Of a stretch of DNA of 64,000 bases, positions 33,652-44,079 are shown piece by piece. The translations under genes and the position numbers were made by a program. The notes beneath the pieces were generated by a model that made no database searches, was not told the DNA's origin, and saw only the letters and a list, made by a program, of their open reading frames with translations. Source of the stretch: Panaeolus papilionaceus (taxonomy: Eukaryota > Basidiomycota > Agaricomycetes > Agaricales); the NCBI GenBank assembly GCA_015501605.1, contig JADNRZ010000019.1:682001-746000 (forward strand), given 5' to 3'. Positions within the stretch are counted from its first letter, which is position 1, and every line of letters begins with the position of its first letter.

Positions 33652-34329
33652 ATGCCTCGTCAGAAGACCTCATCCCGAATTTCGATTCGATCTCTCAGTG
33701 TCGCTGATTTTCACACCTTGAGAGTGCTTTCGCTTGACCTTTTTACCAAGAAATCCTCACTATGGCGCTACGCTGGACTTACTGCCGAAGGTTATCTTCC
33801 GGTATACGACCAACTCGAAAAATTCATGGATCTGGAAACAAGCGCTATCGCCCACCTTCCCAACGGAGATATTGTCGGTTTCTTCATTACCACCCCATTT
33901 GATGCACGATTTAACTTAAGCATGGCCAATGACGCCTGCCGAGCTGTGCATGGAATCCTGCACTGTATGGATTCGTGGATTCTCGAAAACATATTATCCA
34001 AACAAAAACATTGCGAAAAGCGGGTCCTTCATATCGTAGGAAATGCCACAGCGAATGGGTACGACGGCCTAGGACTCAACAAACAGCTGAGGAATTATTC
34101 CTTGATGAAGGCCAGGGAAGGGGGCTGGGAGATGGTGGTGGCAGAGACGGGGGAGCCCATTGTTCAGCATTTGATGAGGGATGTTGATAAGTTCGATGTA
34201 GCAGCACACATGCCTTATGACAACTTTGAAATAGACGGAAAGCGACCATTCCAGGGACGGGCTGGAGGCATCATGTTTTTTTACTCTGAATTGGAAAAGA
34301 GGGACGACGGAATCGATGCAAGACTCTAA
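33652..34329 (+). CDS. GNAT-like acyl-CoA N-acyltransferase, copy 1
   Basis: Intronless gene of 225 residues from ATG 33652 (MPRQKTSSR) to TAA 34329. The fold pattern is that of the GNAT superfamily: N-terminal beta-strand ISIRSLSVADF, a central strand IAHLPNGDIVGFFITTP, then the presumed acetyl-CoA binding strand-loop-helix (LHIVGNATANGYDGLGLNKQ, LRNYSLMKAREGGW) and the next strand EMVVAETGEPIVQHL. The pyrophosphate-binding loop would be GYDGLGLNK; substrate unknown. About three quarters of the residues match the paralogue at 36029. The absence of introns is unusual beside its intron-rich neighbours. The superfamily assignment is from pattern only. Confidence 0.75.
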   Translation: MPRQKTSSRISIRSLSVADFHTLRVLSLDLFTKKSSLWRYAGLTAEGYLPVYDQLEKFMDLETSAIAHLPNGDIVGFFITTPFDARFNLSMANDACRAVHGILHCMDSWILENILSKQKHCEKRVLHIVGNATANGYDGLGLNKQLRNYSLMKAREGGWEMVVAETGEPIVQHLMRDVDKFDVAAHMPYDNFEIDGKRPFQGRAGGIMFFYSELEKRDDGIDARL

Positions 34330-36028
34330 GTACCAGTTACACAGTATGTCCTCACGCTGCTTGAATATTCAGGGAAACCATGTGTAATTTAGCATTGTAT
34401 TTTATTTCTTCTCACTGGACAGTATGCACCTATCCAAGATTCATTCGTTATCAACGATGCCGGAAAATATTATGATTCCATTTTACTGCCTTCACTGAAG
34501 GAAATGTTGAGTATAGACTTATTAATTCAGAAGTCTACAGATATTATACAGTGTCAATACGGTATAAGCCTATCGAAAGTTACAATCACGATCAATCTTT
34601 GTGTATATACACTTTTATCAAGCTTATATTCCTGTTTCTCTGGAGCCTGGAGTTGGCTGATGGCTACTGATGGAAAGCGGAGAAATCCTTCCGCGGGTTA
34701 GCCGCCGATATGAGCCTAGCTTAACATCATCTAGCAAATTTCTTAAGCGCTCACTTGAGTCCCCGAGGACCTGCGGTTGGATGCCCAGACCTGAATACAG
34801 TATATTCAAGTTTAGATTCAATTTATGTAGACTATTTATGTGCGTCGGGGCCAGGTGCCAGGTCGGAGCAGTTCTAGGCAACAATTCGGGTGCAGTCAGA
34901 TCACTCTGCGTAAAGAATGGTGTTCTTTGACTTAGAGCATACTCAATTTCATAAATAATGAGCACACTCCCGCGTCAGAAAACGTTCAATGGGTGTGCTT
35001 AGTCTAAAATTTACAGCAAGTGGGAAGGCGGAAGTATGATAATTGAGATACAATGTCCGAGAATAAATGGCGTGGAAAACTCGCTTGACCCATCATTTAT
35101 GATGTAAGTCCTTTGTAAGCGACAGAGCGCGTTGATGCCTAGAACGACTTCGAGAAGTGTCAAAGCGAGTGGTGACGATTTTATGAGATAAGGTCCGTTT
35201 GAGTAGAAGGCTCTGCCGGTAGTGCCGCCATCAAGACACACAATGCCCGCCTATTACCTCGGACATACGGGATAACCGTATGCGAAGCGGAAAACTCTTT
35301 ATCTTGTAAGGCTGGGTATATCTATGTACGTCTGGACTTGTGACTACCTTTGCACAACTTGGGTAAGGGCGAGCCATGTACAAGTATAGATGCTGGTAAT
35401 CATATTCTAAGCGCTCCGTTAACGTTATATCCATCCGTATGTGGTGCAATATAGCTGTAGCATTGTCATAATGTACATCGGTGATTGCTAATACTGATGC
35501 CCGAGGCCGTGCAATGCCAGGGAGGCCGGAACGGAATTCGAAGAGAATACCAACACATCACTCAAGAATCAAGAAAAATAGACTAATTGGGTGACACCCT
35601 AATACCGAGGCTCCATAACTTGAAAAACTCGAGGAATATCACAGTTTTATTGCGGAAATAATTATAAAGACCAAATCCGACCTATTTTGGCAAACATCAT
35701 ATGTGTGGTTCCATTGAGTTGGTAAACAGGCGCCGGCAAGCCAAGTGTAAGGTTATTACTGTTAGCTTGCGTTATGAAACACAATTGACGAGCCATCGGA
35801 CTGCGTCTAGACACATAACGTATCGCACAACAATCGTCTCGGTCAAGGGCGTTATAATTAACTATCTGAAAGTATCAACATTCTGCCGCGGCTGAATCTG
35901 TTTCCCATATCTTGCACAGGGCTATATATACATGGACGATAAACATATAGATAGCGCCTAAAAGACGACAACTTTTTGCAATACCCCGCCTTCGAAAGAG
36001 CTCTCTTCAGATTCGCCACTCTCTACTC
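34330..36028. other. Intergenic region between GNAT-like copies
   Basis: About 1.7 kb. The left part carries the 3' flank of copy 1 including GGAGCCTGGAGTTGGC (about 34640), similar to GGAGCCTGAAGCTGGC downstream of copy 2 (about 36906), and the repeat at 34738-34970 noted for the region before copy 1. The right end has TATATATAC at about 35923-35931 and the shared motif at 35938. No gene recognised. Confidence 0.4.
35938..35953 (+). promoter_or_regulatory. Conserved 16-base promoter motif, GNAT-like copy 2
   Basis: GATAAACATATAGATA, ending 75 bases before the ATG at 36029 and directly downstream of a TATATATA stretch. Identical to the motif before copy 1. Confidence 0.5.
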
Positions 36029-36706
36029 ATGCCTCGTCCAAAAAATGTTCCCCAAATTTCAATTCGATCCCTCACAGCTGCTGATCTTCCCGCTCTGAGG
36101 CAGTTTACTCTCGACGTCTATCCTCAAAAGTCCTCCTTATGGCGCTACGCCGGTCTTACTGCGGAGGGCTATCTTCCAGTATATGAACAACTCGAGAGAT
36201 TCCTGGATCTGGAAACCACCGCTATCGCTCACCTTCCCAACGGAGAAATCGTCGGCTCCTTCCTTACCACCCCGTTCAAAGCATTATTTGACTTGCACAC
36301 GGCCAACGAAGCCTGTCGAGCAGTACACGGAATCCTGCATTGCATGGACTCGTGGATTTCCGAAAACATACTATCCAAACGAAACCAGTCCGAAGAGCGG
36401 GTGCTTCATATCGTAGGAAATGCCACAGCGAATGGGTACGACGGACTAGGGCTCAACAAACGACTGAGGAACCATTCTTTGACGAAGGCCAGGGAAGGCG
36501 GTTGGGAGATGGTAGTTGCAGAGACAGGAGAGCCGATTGTTCAGCATTTGATGAGGGATGTCGACAAATTTGATGTAGGAACGCAGATGCCCTACGACAA
36601 CTTCGAGCTGGACGGAAGGCGACCGTTCCAAGGGAGGACTGGAGGAGTAATGTTTTTCTACTCCGAGCTGGCGAAGCGAGAAGACGGTGTTAACACAAAG
36701 CTTTAG
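36029..36706 (+). CDS. GNAT-like acyl-CoA N-acyltransferase, copy 2
   Basis: Intronless, 225 residues, same length as copy 1 and without insertion or deletion relative to it. Begins MPRPKNVPQISIRSL. It contains the same blocks: SSLWRYAGLTAEGYLPVYEQ, CRAVHGILHCMDSW, VGNATANGYDGLGLNKRL, REGGWEMVVAETGEPIVQ. The stretch from the putative CoA loop to VDKFDV is nearly invariant between copies while the N-terminal 30 residues differ most, which fits selection on a catalytic core. Substrate unknown. Confidence 0.75.
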   Translation: MPRPKNVPQISIRSLTAADLPALRQFTLDVYPQKSSLWRYAGLTAEGYLPVYEQLERFLDLETTAIAHLPNGEIVGSFLTTPFKALFDLHTANEACRAVHGILHCMDSWISENILSKRNQSEERVLHIVGNATANGYDGLGLNKRLRNHSLTKAREGGWEMVVAETGEPIVQHLMRDVDKFDVGTQMPYDNFELDGRRPFQGRTGGVMFFYSELAKREDGVNTKL

Positions 36707-37265
36707 AGTGCAAGTAACGTGTAGAATAAGACCCATAGAATATAGTAGGATTATGTTGCAATATTTCGCCGTCATAACTGTTGATATGAGATACCGATGT
36801 GTAATACTAGGATCTCCACCTTATAGTAAACGTAGCAAAGAGGCTCTTCAGAAATTATAAACAGTGTTTGAAAACCTTTTAGCAGGACACATGCCTCCGT
36901 TCCTTTGGAGCCTGAAGCTGGCGAGGAATCAGGAGGTCGACTGTACTAGTGGAAGGCGGAGATTATGTTCGGTGATTTCCGCCGGCCGGCATGTGAAGGA
37001 GTTAGACGCCGCGGGTTGTCGTCTGCCTTTTGCAGCTGTTTTCAATCGACAAAGGCACCAGTGGCAGACGTTATTGGTACAGTGTGCTTTCAACGCTAAC
37101 GAGTAATGGGCATCGTTTCATGCAAATGATCGGTATAAATATGTACACCGTGTCCAAAAGTTCTGCCGTTGGGGTTCACGACCTTGGACTTCAATTTGTG
37201 ATACAAAAATGTGTAATAAACCATTGCGCTCATTATGAAGCTTCAATGTTTCAACCTCCGCCCAA
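36707..37265. other. Intergenic region downstream of GNAT-like copy 2
   Basis: About 560 bases with the duplicated 3' flank (TTTGGAGCCTGAAGCTGGC, about 36904) and the convergent 3' end of the small secreted protein gene. Nothing else recognised. Confidence 0.4.
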
Positions 37266-37535
37266 CTACCTATAACAATTTATATTCGAGTCCCACTCGA
37301 TGGGGGTGCAGCATCCGTAACATCCAGGCACTCCACCGTAGACATGACATCCGGGTTTACACTCTGGTGGTGTAGGGTTACAGACAGGAGGGCACGTTGC
37401 GGGTGGATATAAGGGTCTGGTAGACGTAGGGACACCATTTGGACCTGTCGGAGACGGCGCTCTAGCGTCGATCTGGGGAGCCGCCCTGATGAGGGTAGCG
37501 AAGGAGATAGCCGCGATAGCAGAGTAGAGCCTCAT
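37266..37535 (-). CDS. Small secreted cysteine-rich protein
   Basis: Single-exon frame of 89 residues. Signal peptide MRLYSAIAAISFATLIRA with likely cleavage after RAAP or nearby, a Pro/Thr-rich spacer (PSPTGPNGVPTSTRPLYPP), then a compact C-terminal domain with eight cysteines in the order CPPVC, PEC, PGC, PGC, GCC, NC, which would allow four disulfides. Such short secreted proteins are candidate effectors or surface/defence proteins in fungi; no family recognised. A TATAAAAA element lies about 180 bases upstream (about 37715) on the same strand, so a 5' UTR intron is possible. Confidence 0.65.
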   Translation of the reverse strand: MRLYSAIAAISFATLIRAAPQIDARAPSPTGPNGVPTSTRPLYPPATCPPVCNPTPPECKPGCHVYGGVPGCYGCCTPIEWDSNINCYR

Positions 37536-39364
37536 GTTCGATGAATATGGCGTTGTGGCGCATAGTAAGCCATGAGTCCCAGATTAGGTGAGAAGGATTA
37601 TTACTTGCGAATATGCCTTTCTGTTAATCGTAAATTGAAACCCAAAGGTCGATAGACTGGGGTATCGATCGCACAGATGTAAAGAGTCCTGACAGCGCCC
37701 ACTACCTTCGTTTTTATAGGTTTCTAGTGCCGGCGGATAAACTTCATAAACCTAATACACCTCCCAGCCGATAAAAAACCGTATGAACAGGTGTTGTATA
37801 GCAAAGATATACCGAGAAACTCTGTCAACTAGAGTAAATAAAAAGACAGGAGACGAAGGAATGCCTGCGCTCGTGACGTAGTCGAGTTACATATGGGCTA
37901 AGTTCTCGCACTGTAGGCGGAAGAAGGGACTCTCTAAGGGACAACTTCGGCACGGACAACCAGTGAGAATGTACAACGAAACCGCATGACTGATTGGATG
38001 CGATATAGTCAGGAGTAAAGTGGAATTTTCCTCCTCAGACACCAAAAAAACAGGAGATACGTGGATCATATGTTCCGCTATAAAACACCGCTACTTCATT
38101 TGAGTAATTAACTTAGGTGCGTCGAATGCTGGGAGTGCCTCTGCGTCTCAGCTCGTATTCATAGGGTCGCTACATGTCTTCCGCTTGCTCTTTTAATTAG
38201 ACAGAGTCACGGCGACGATGTCATGGGTCTCAATTATCATTAAATCTTTCTCGAAACTAATGATTAGAACCTATTGTCCTAGATCAACACAGTGTATGTA
38301 TTCTTTGATATGTAGTTTGACATTGATTGGTCAGCTATACTACCTCCCCGTCGATACACTTTACCCAGTCTATCGCATCATTCTCCACTTCGTTCATTCA
38401 ATTGTCAATGTATCAACTGATGGTATCGACGTGTTAGTCTAGCTATGAAGCTGTATTCGAAGTCGGGCTTTTTAAATTCGCAGTGCGTCCACGGCGTTCT
38501 ACTCCGACGTAGACTCTAGATCCTGGGCAACGCTCATAAAGTTTTTTTGTATTCACAATTTAAATTAATGGTCTTGGGATGAGGTGGAGGGCTAAGAGCA
38601 TGTTTTCTCAACCCGTAGATGTTGTTCGTAAAGATAAGCGGAGATAAAATAGTAATCAAGCATTCATGATCCCGTTCATAAATCCGGTTAATTAGGGGCA
38701 TCGAAGCGCGGTGATTGATGTCGATGATTGGTGATCACTCTGGGATCAATCCTCAAGGCACCAGAGGCTAAGATGTCGAAGGACGGCACCTCGATCATCC
38801 GTTGCTGTCTTCTTCGATATGTCTAAAAATTAGGTATGGAAACAACGTTCGGGGTGTTGTCTTGAAGGTGGGGTCCTTGAATTCCAACGCTTGCTGAGTG
38901 TGCCGCAACCAACACACTCCCACACCTTCGACGCTCAAAACTGGTATGCTTGGCTGTTGGCTCTCAAGCAAATCTTTACGGCTCGACTTGCCGAGGACGA
39001 CAAGGTATGCGTTCATGTAATCTGCGCTGTCCTTTTCGCTTCATGTATACCAAGCGCTGATAATGTCACAGACTCAACCAATCTAATGCTCATTTGTTCA
39101 TTTTGGACGCCCGCAAATGACCAAACCACGGAAGCCCATATGGTAGACTGACAGACTGGCACTCCATGCAATATAAAATTCGTCATTGTAAACCTGCAAA
39201 TATCCGTAAAATTTTGCAAATGAGTTCCAAAGACGCATTTGCTATGGTGTCGCAATCACCCCCGTCGTATAAAAGGAACGAGAATTTGGTGGTGCATACA
39301 ACGGTCTACTCCAGTATCACTACAGTGCATTCGCACTCTCATTTCAACCAACCATTCTTTTGCA
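37536..39364. other. Intergenic region with a coding relic
   Basis: About 1.8 kb, AT-rich. At 38834-39003 (plus) a frame reads THSHTFDAQNWYAWLLALKQ and IFTARLAEDDK and stops at a GT donor-like site; I cannot name it and find no partner exons, so it may be a gene remnant. A TATAAAAG element at 39269-39276 precedes the decayed gene at 39365. Nothing else recognised. Confidence 0.35.
39269..39276 (+). promoter_or_regulatory. TATA box of decayed secreted-protein candidate
   Basis: TATAAAAG about 90 bases upstream of the signal-peptide-like frame at 39365, a normal distance for a fungal core promoter plus leader. Confidence 0.4.
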
Positions 39365-40246
39365 ACGTTCTGTTCTCGCATCGTCGTTTCCCACCTTGCC
39401 CTTGGCTCCGCTTTCACTGTTGTTGCATCCCCCACAGGACCTGCACCAGCGAAGAAGACAAAGGATGTCCCCGATGTACTCAGGAGCATCGACCATCTCC
39501 AGTAGACATCATTTTGCCTTAAATCGGTGGGTCTCTACTTGGTTCTGTTTACCAGCTTCGTACTGACCCTTTACTTTCTTTAGATCACTTGTTTGACACA
39601 AAGAACATCACACCACTCCTAAAGCACCTCGTTTCGGAGTTCGGTAATGGCTCAAACTCTCTCAAGGTCCTTCAAGGATATATCGGTCCCAGGGCAGGTA
39701 GAACGAAGGGAGAAATCGCGAAAAAGACTGCCAAGATTTACACTGTAGGCCTTGAACCTCTTACTTTTATGTACTCCGTGTTCTAATATATTCATTGGAT
39801 GTAGGATACCGCTCGCAGCTTCAACAGCCTTATCAAGGAGCAACCAGACCTCTACCATCTTGTCCCTAAGTATGGCGTCGGTCTTACGCTTGTCAAGTTC
39901 CTGTTCAATCTGAATCTCATCGATGGCGATGCTCTCAAAATTGTTGCTATTCTGTGAGCCTTAAATCTCCAGACCTCCTGTGACTAACTTGCTCGATAGG
40001 CTCAAGACAATTACTGACATCTCGAAAGGCCTCGGCTTCACCCTCATCGGTGTCCTGTTGCAGATCTTGTATAAGTGTAATTCATCGTTTTTCCGTATCT
40101 TTAGATTTCTTTTGGACCTTTTACAAAATGCTCGATGCAATAGAACTTTCTTGCAGATTGTTATAGCAGTTGCTCTTCGGAGGTCCGCCGAGCAGAATTG
40201 TGAGATCTGCGACGATTTGAGAGCTTCGAATTGGTGGCTTGCATAG
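39365..40246 (+). pseudogene. Decayed gene for a small secreted protein (candidate)
   Basis: A signal-peptide-like frame begins at 39365 with ACG rather than ATG (FCSRIVVSHLALGSAFTVVA, then SPTGPAPAKKTKDVPD); no ATG lies in that frame upstream. Later exons stay open across in-frame GT-AG introns: HLFDTKNITPLLKHLVSEFG to GEIAKKTAKIYT (about 39585-39744), DTARSFNSLIKEQPDLYHLV to LKIVAIL (about 39805-39954), LKTITDISKGLGFTLIGVLL (about 39999 on), ending near 40246. I could not join the first exon to the second in frame with a canonical donor. Missing ATG plus the phase clash argue for a broken gene; an undetected upstream exon is the alternative. Family unknown. Confidence 0.35.
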
Positions 40247-40799
40247 CCTTGAAAATTAATCATATAGCAGAGTCTATATGACATACCTTTTATCACATAA
40301 CAATTACACATATAAAGCTGAGGCCTTTTGGTTTCTAAGTTGTAAATTAAAAGCATTGCATTGGATCGAGAACGGGGACACTGCTAGTTCAAGGTTTAAA
40401 TTTGGTGCCAAACCTCTGAGAGTTATTTAACGTCCGCCCGGCATCTCGCGGTCTGGAGCAACTTGAATTGCCGGGTTTAATTTCACGACGATCCACCCTG
40501 CAACCCTACTTCCATTCACAACGCCGCAGATGTTGGAATGTTCATTGTCTTCATCGCTTTCTGAGTGGGTGCTAGGGATCACAGGATGTATTGCCATCTG
40601 TCAATGGATAAATATAAAGTCTTGCACATTATGGGTCATTACGAATGACAAGGGGTATCGGCAATTGGCCATCAAACAGTGACAGGACGAGTAATCACAG
40701 CATTCCCATACCCTGGAGCGTTCCAAGTGGGCGACACCGCCTTTGTTTTCATTGTACTTTCTCCTTTAAAACCCTCAAAGACGCTCTGGAACGGCAAAA
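40247..40799. other. Intergenic region upstream of DUF6535 copy A
   Basis: About 550 bases. The right 400 bases match the upstream regions of copies B and C (CGCCCGGCATCTCGCGGTCT, GATGTTGGAA, CCATCTGTCAATGGATA, then a TATA-like stretch near 40605), so the promoter was duplicated with the gene. Confidence 0.5.
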
Positions 40800-43298
40800 A
40801 TGCCAGTAAGTTTATGGTCGCATCATGGACGAGTGTGGGTTTTCTAACTCTGAGCAGCAGGCGCGACGGAACAGCTCGAACTACACGATTCCTCGAGTGA
40901 AGAAAAAACCGAAGGGTCCGGCTAAGAATGGAGAATGCAAATTCGACGGAACGGATTATCCAGAGTGGTTGGGATTTGATCCAAAGCAGCCCGGAAGTTC
41001 ATTCACAAACCCATTCCCAACAATTGACGGTGATCCATGGGAGAAGACAATGCAAATGATCAAAGAGCACGATGAAGACATGTGCGATATGTGGGATGGC
41101 GAGATTCAGAATCTGCTGGTTTTCGTGCGTATCCTGTCGCTGTTTAAAATCCATTAATTGAACTTGTGTAGTCTGGTTTGTTCTCCGCCGTCGTGACGGC
41201 GTTTGCTATAGAAACCCAGAAGCTGTTAGAGGCAGATCCGGATAAAGCTGCAGTGCTGCTTCTAGCTCAGCTAGCTGGGCAACTGCATGCGAATGCCAAC
41301 ATAACGGACAGCATCTCTCAGCCATTCCAAAATCCCAACTCCCCATCACAAACTTTTCGCGTCAACGTCTTCATCTTCACCAGTCTTGTGCTCTCTTTGG
41401 GTACAGCGCTTGTGGGCATCATCGCACTTCAATGGATCCGTTCCTATCGAAGTTCAGAGAGCGCGTCCGACAGAGAGCGAATATCTCTTCGTCAAATTCG
41501 CTATGCGGCTCTAGTTAAATGGAAGGTCCCAACAATTATCTCATACCTTCCTCTTCTTCTTGGTTTGGCCCTGCTAATCTTCTTCGTCGGGTTGATCGAC
41601 TTCCTCGACACCATGAATTCCAACGTTGCAATCATCATCGGTATTCTTGTTGGCCTCATATCTTTATTCCTTTTGATCACCACGATCCTGCCCACCGTTC
41701 ATATTTATATGTCCAACGATCCCATGCCTCCTTGCCCTTATCAATCTCCACAATCCTGGCTATGCTACAAATTCTTCGACGGCATCTTTGTATGGGGCAA
41801 CAAACGCACGTCGTACTGCAAGAATTGGACAGAACTCATTCTCGATCTTCACAAGAAGAGTATCATTTTAGATCCGCAAAATGGAGACAAGTGGTTAAAG
41901 AACGCATTGGTCTGGATATTCACGAAATTCAACTCGTCCCATTCCTTCCGTTTGGCATATCACTGTCTGCAATCTATTCACAACATGAACGTCGGTTGGG
42001 ATGTCGTATCTGAAGTCATAGGTGATCTCAAGGGCACAGGGGAAGATATATGGAAGAAGATCCAGTCTGCGCTGCCACCTGTCGCGTGTACGGAATTTAT
42101 CTCAACATTGCTCCTGCTTTGGAACTGTCCCCTTGGCCCCAGGTACACCTTGCACCGCTCAGAACTTTTTTACCGATGTGTGCACACCTTCAGTCAGTTT
42201 AATTCGGACAGGGAAACGTGGCCAGAATACAAGAAGCTTATTCAACTTTGGTGGGGTAAAACAGGTTCAATCTTATCGAATGGAGGTAAGTCAACATCTC
42301 GTTCAATGATGGTATCGTGTTAACATCCCTGCTTTCAATCTCCAGCGACATCAAGTCTGGAGGACCGGAAAGCTTATCTCGCCACCTTTTTGATAGCTCT
42401 GGAATCCAATCCAGTCGTCGGTCAGGAGAAGTTAACCTTCAATCTATTCTGGAAGTTCCTCGCATTGCGTGTCCAGGACGAAGACTCGGTACCAACAGTG
42501 TTGGATTGTCTGAGGGTTCTGACCCGTTGGTTCCTTCGTGTTGAACAATTGCCGCGGGACGTATACCAATCATGGGACGACAACTTCGTTTTACGATACA
42601 GCCTTCGCGGGATATTTGATTTCAACGTCTTCAATCTCTCCTTCGTCACGACAGAACTTTATACCAATCCTACATTCACTGCATTCCTGGATATCTTCAT
42701 TGACCCAAAGAACAAACGTCTTAACGAAGGCTGGAAAGACGCCGTGCAGGCGTCTTGGTCGGACAAGTGGGATGACTTCCTTTTGGAAACTGGGATCAAT
42801 CACAAGTATTGGGAGCTTTCGGCCACCAACAGGCAGAAGATGGAACAAAGGTATAAAAGGATGATGCGGACAAGAGGGCAGGTCCCTGCGACTGCTGATG
42901 AGGTCATGAGGCGACGAACTCTCTTGGCACCTGTTTCAAGTGCCCAAGTCGACTCGAGAACATTGCATCCCGACCAAGCACGGCAAAATGAAACTAGCAA
43001 CATTTCACCCATACCAGAGCGGAATAGCGGATCGTCGTTCTCTGCTCTCAGTAATATCGATGCCATCGACCCCTCTGCTATCCCACTCACAGATGTTCTC
43101 ACACATGCGCCAGCCAATGTTGCCCCATCAAGACCTCCACTTCCACATATGCCGCTTTCCAATACTTCTACGCTTTATCCGCCAGGGCAGACCCCACCTC
43201 TAATGTTGGACCATGATGGACAGAAACCATTGTTGACAAGTTCTCCTCGTTCGTCCTTGGATACACGTGGGGAAGGCGGGATGGCATCACCTCCATAA
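40800..43298 (+). CDS. DUF6535-domain membrane protein, copy A
   Basis: Basidiomycete-specific membrane protein family; function unknown. Spliced from exons 40800-40805, 40858-41124, 41172-42285 and 42346-43298, total 2340 bases, 779 residues, all in frame. The first exon encodes only Met-Pro. Exon 2 is soluble (FDGTDYPEWLGFDPKQPGSS). Exon 3 starts with an amphipathic helix (AIETQKLLEADPDKAA), then the DUF6535 membrane core: FRVNVFIFTSLVLSLGTALV, LQWIRSY, RQIRYAALVKWKV, IISYLPLLLGLALLIFFVGL and a further hydrophobic segment to TTILPTVHIY, about four membrane spans. The rest is a cytosolic helical region (CLQSIHNMN, FLDIFIDP, SWSDKWDDFLL) and a Pro/Ser-rich tail ending GEGGMASPP. An in-frame ATG at 40825 exists only in this copy. 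Confidence 0.85.
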
Positions 43299-44079
43299 AC
43301 AGATGCTGAACATTGTGAATAGTCTTACGACCCTTACGAGAGATCCACCTTCAAACAACACTGTTCTATATAGCTACATCATATACCCCAGAACACTTGT
43401 GATTACCCTTACGAATTTTGTTTGATTCAAGTCTATACATTTTCTACCCGCATTTTGCTTCCACTGTTGTCGTCGCCTTCATACACTACATTATTTATTA
43501 GCAGAGTCTCCGTATTCGAAAGCAGCATAATCTAGTCTTGTTAATATTCAATTCTTATCTCACTGCCCAATATCTCGCTGCGCATCGCTCCAACATTCCT
43601 GTTCGCAGTCTTCGAAGTTAAGCATCGGATCAGGCAATTCGATGCGTTTGCTGATTCAGTTGGCTCAAGCAAGAAACAGAAAGCAGAAATAAAACCCTTA
43701 AATTTCGGCAGGGATCAACAGTTCCGTCAGGTTCAGTCAGTTCAGTCCAGTTCAAGTTCAAGGTCGGCCAAACTTACTGATAACTTACTGATAACTGTTT
43801 AATCTCCGCTCGGCGTCCCGCGGTATTTCTGGATTCAAACGCACGACGATCCTTCCTGTAACCCCATTCCATTCCATTCACGTAGATGTTGGAAATATGT
43901 CCAGCCTTTTTATATCGATGCTAGGAGGCACAGAATGTCTTGACATCTGTCAATAGATATATATAACGCCCTGCACATTACAGGTCATGACAAATGAGGG
44001 AACGGGCAATTGGTTGTCAAACAGTGATGTGGGCGACCTTTGTTCTTCCTCTCCTCACAGACGCTCTGGTGTAGCAAGA
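43299..44079. other. Intergenic region between DUF6535 copies A and B
   Basis: About 780 bases of duplicated 3' trailer and promoter. Relative to copy B's trailer there is an extra piece of about 55 bases (about 43570-43628) containing TCTTCGAAGTTAAGCATCGG, which resembles part of 5S rRNA. A TATATATAA element lies at about 43958-43966 before copy B. Confidence 0.45.

Noticed and set aside
43580..43640. An intact 5S rRNA gene
   Set aside because: Only about 40 bases resemble 5S; the ends and the rest of the internal promoter are missing, so at most it is a fragment.
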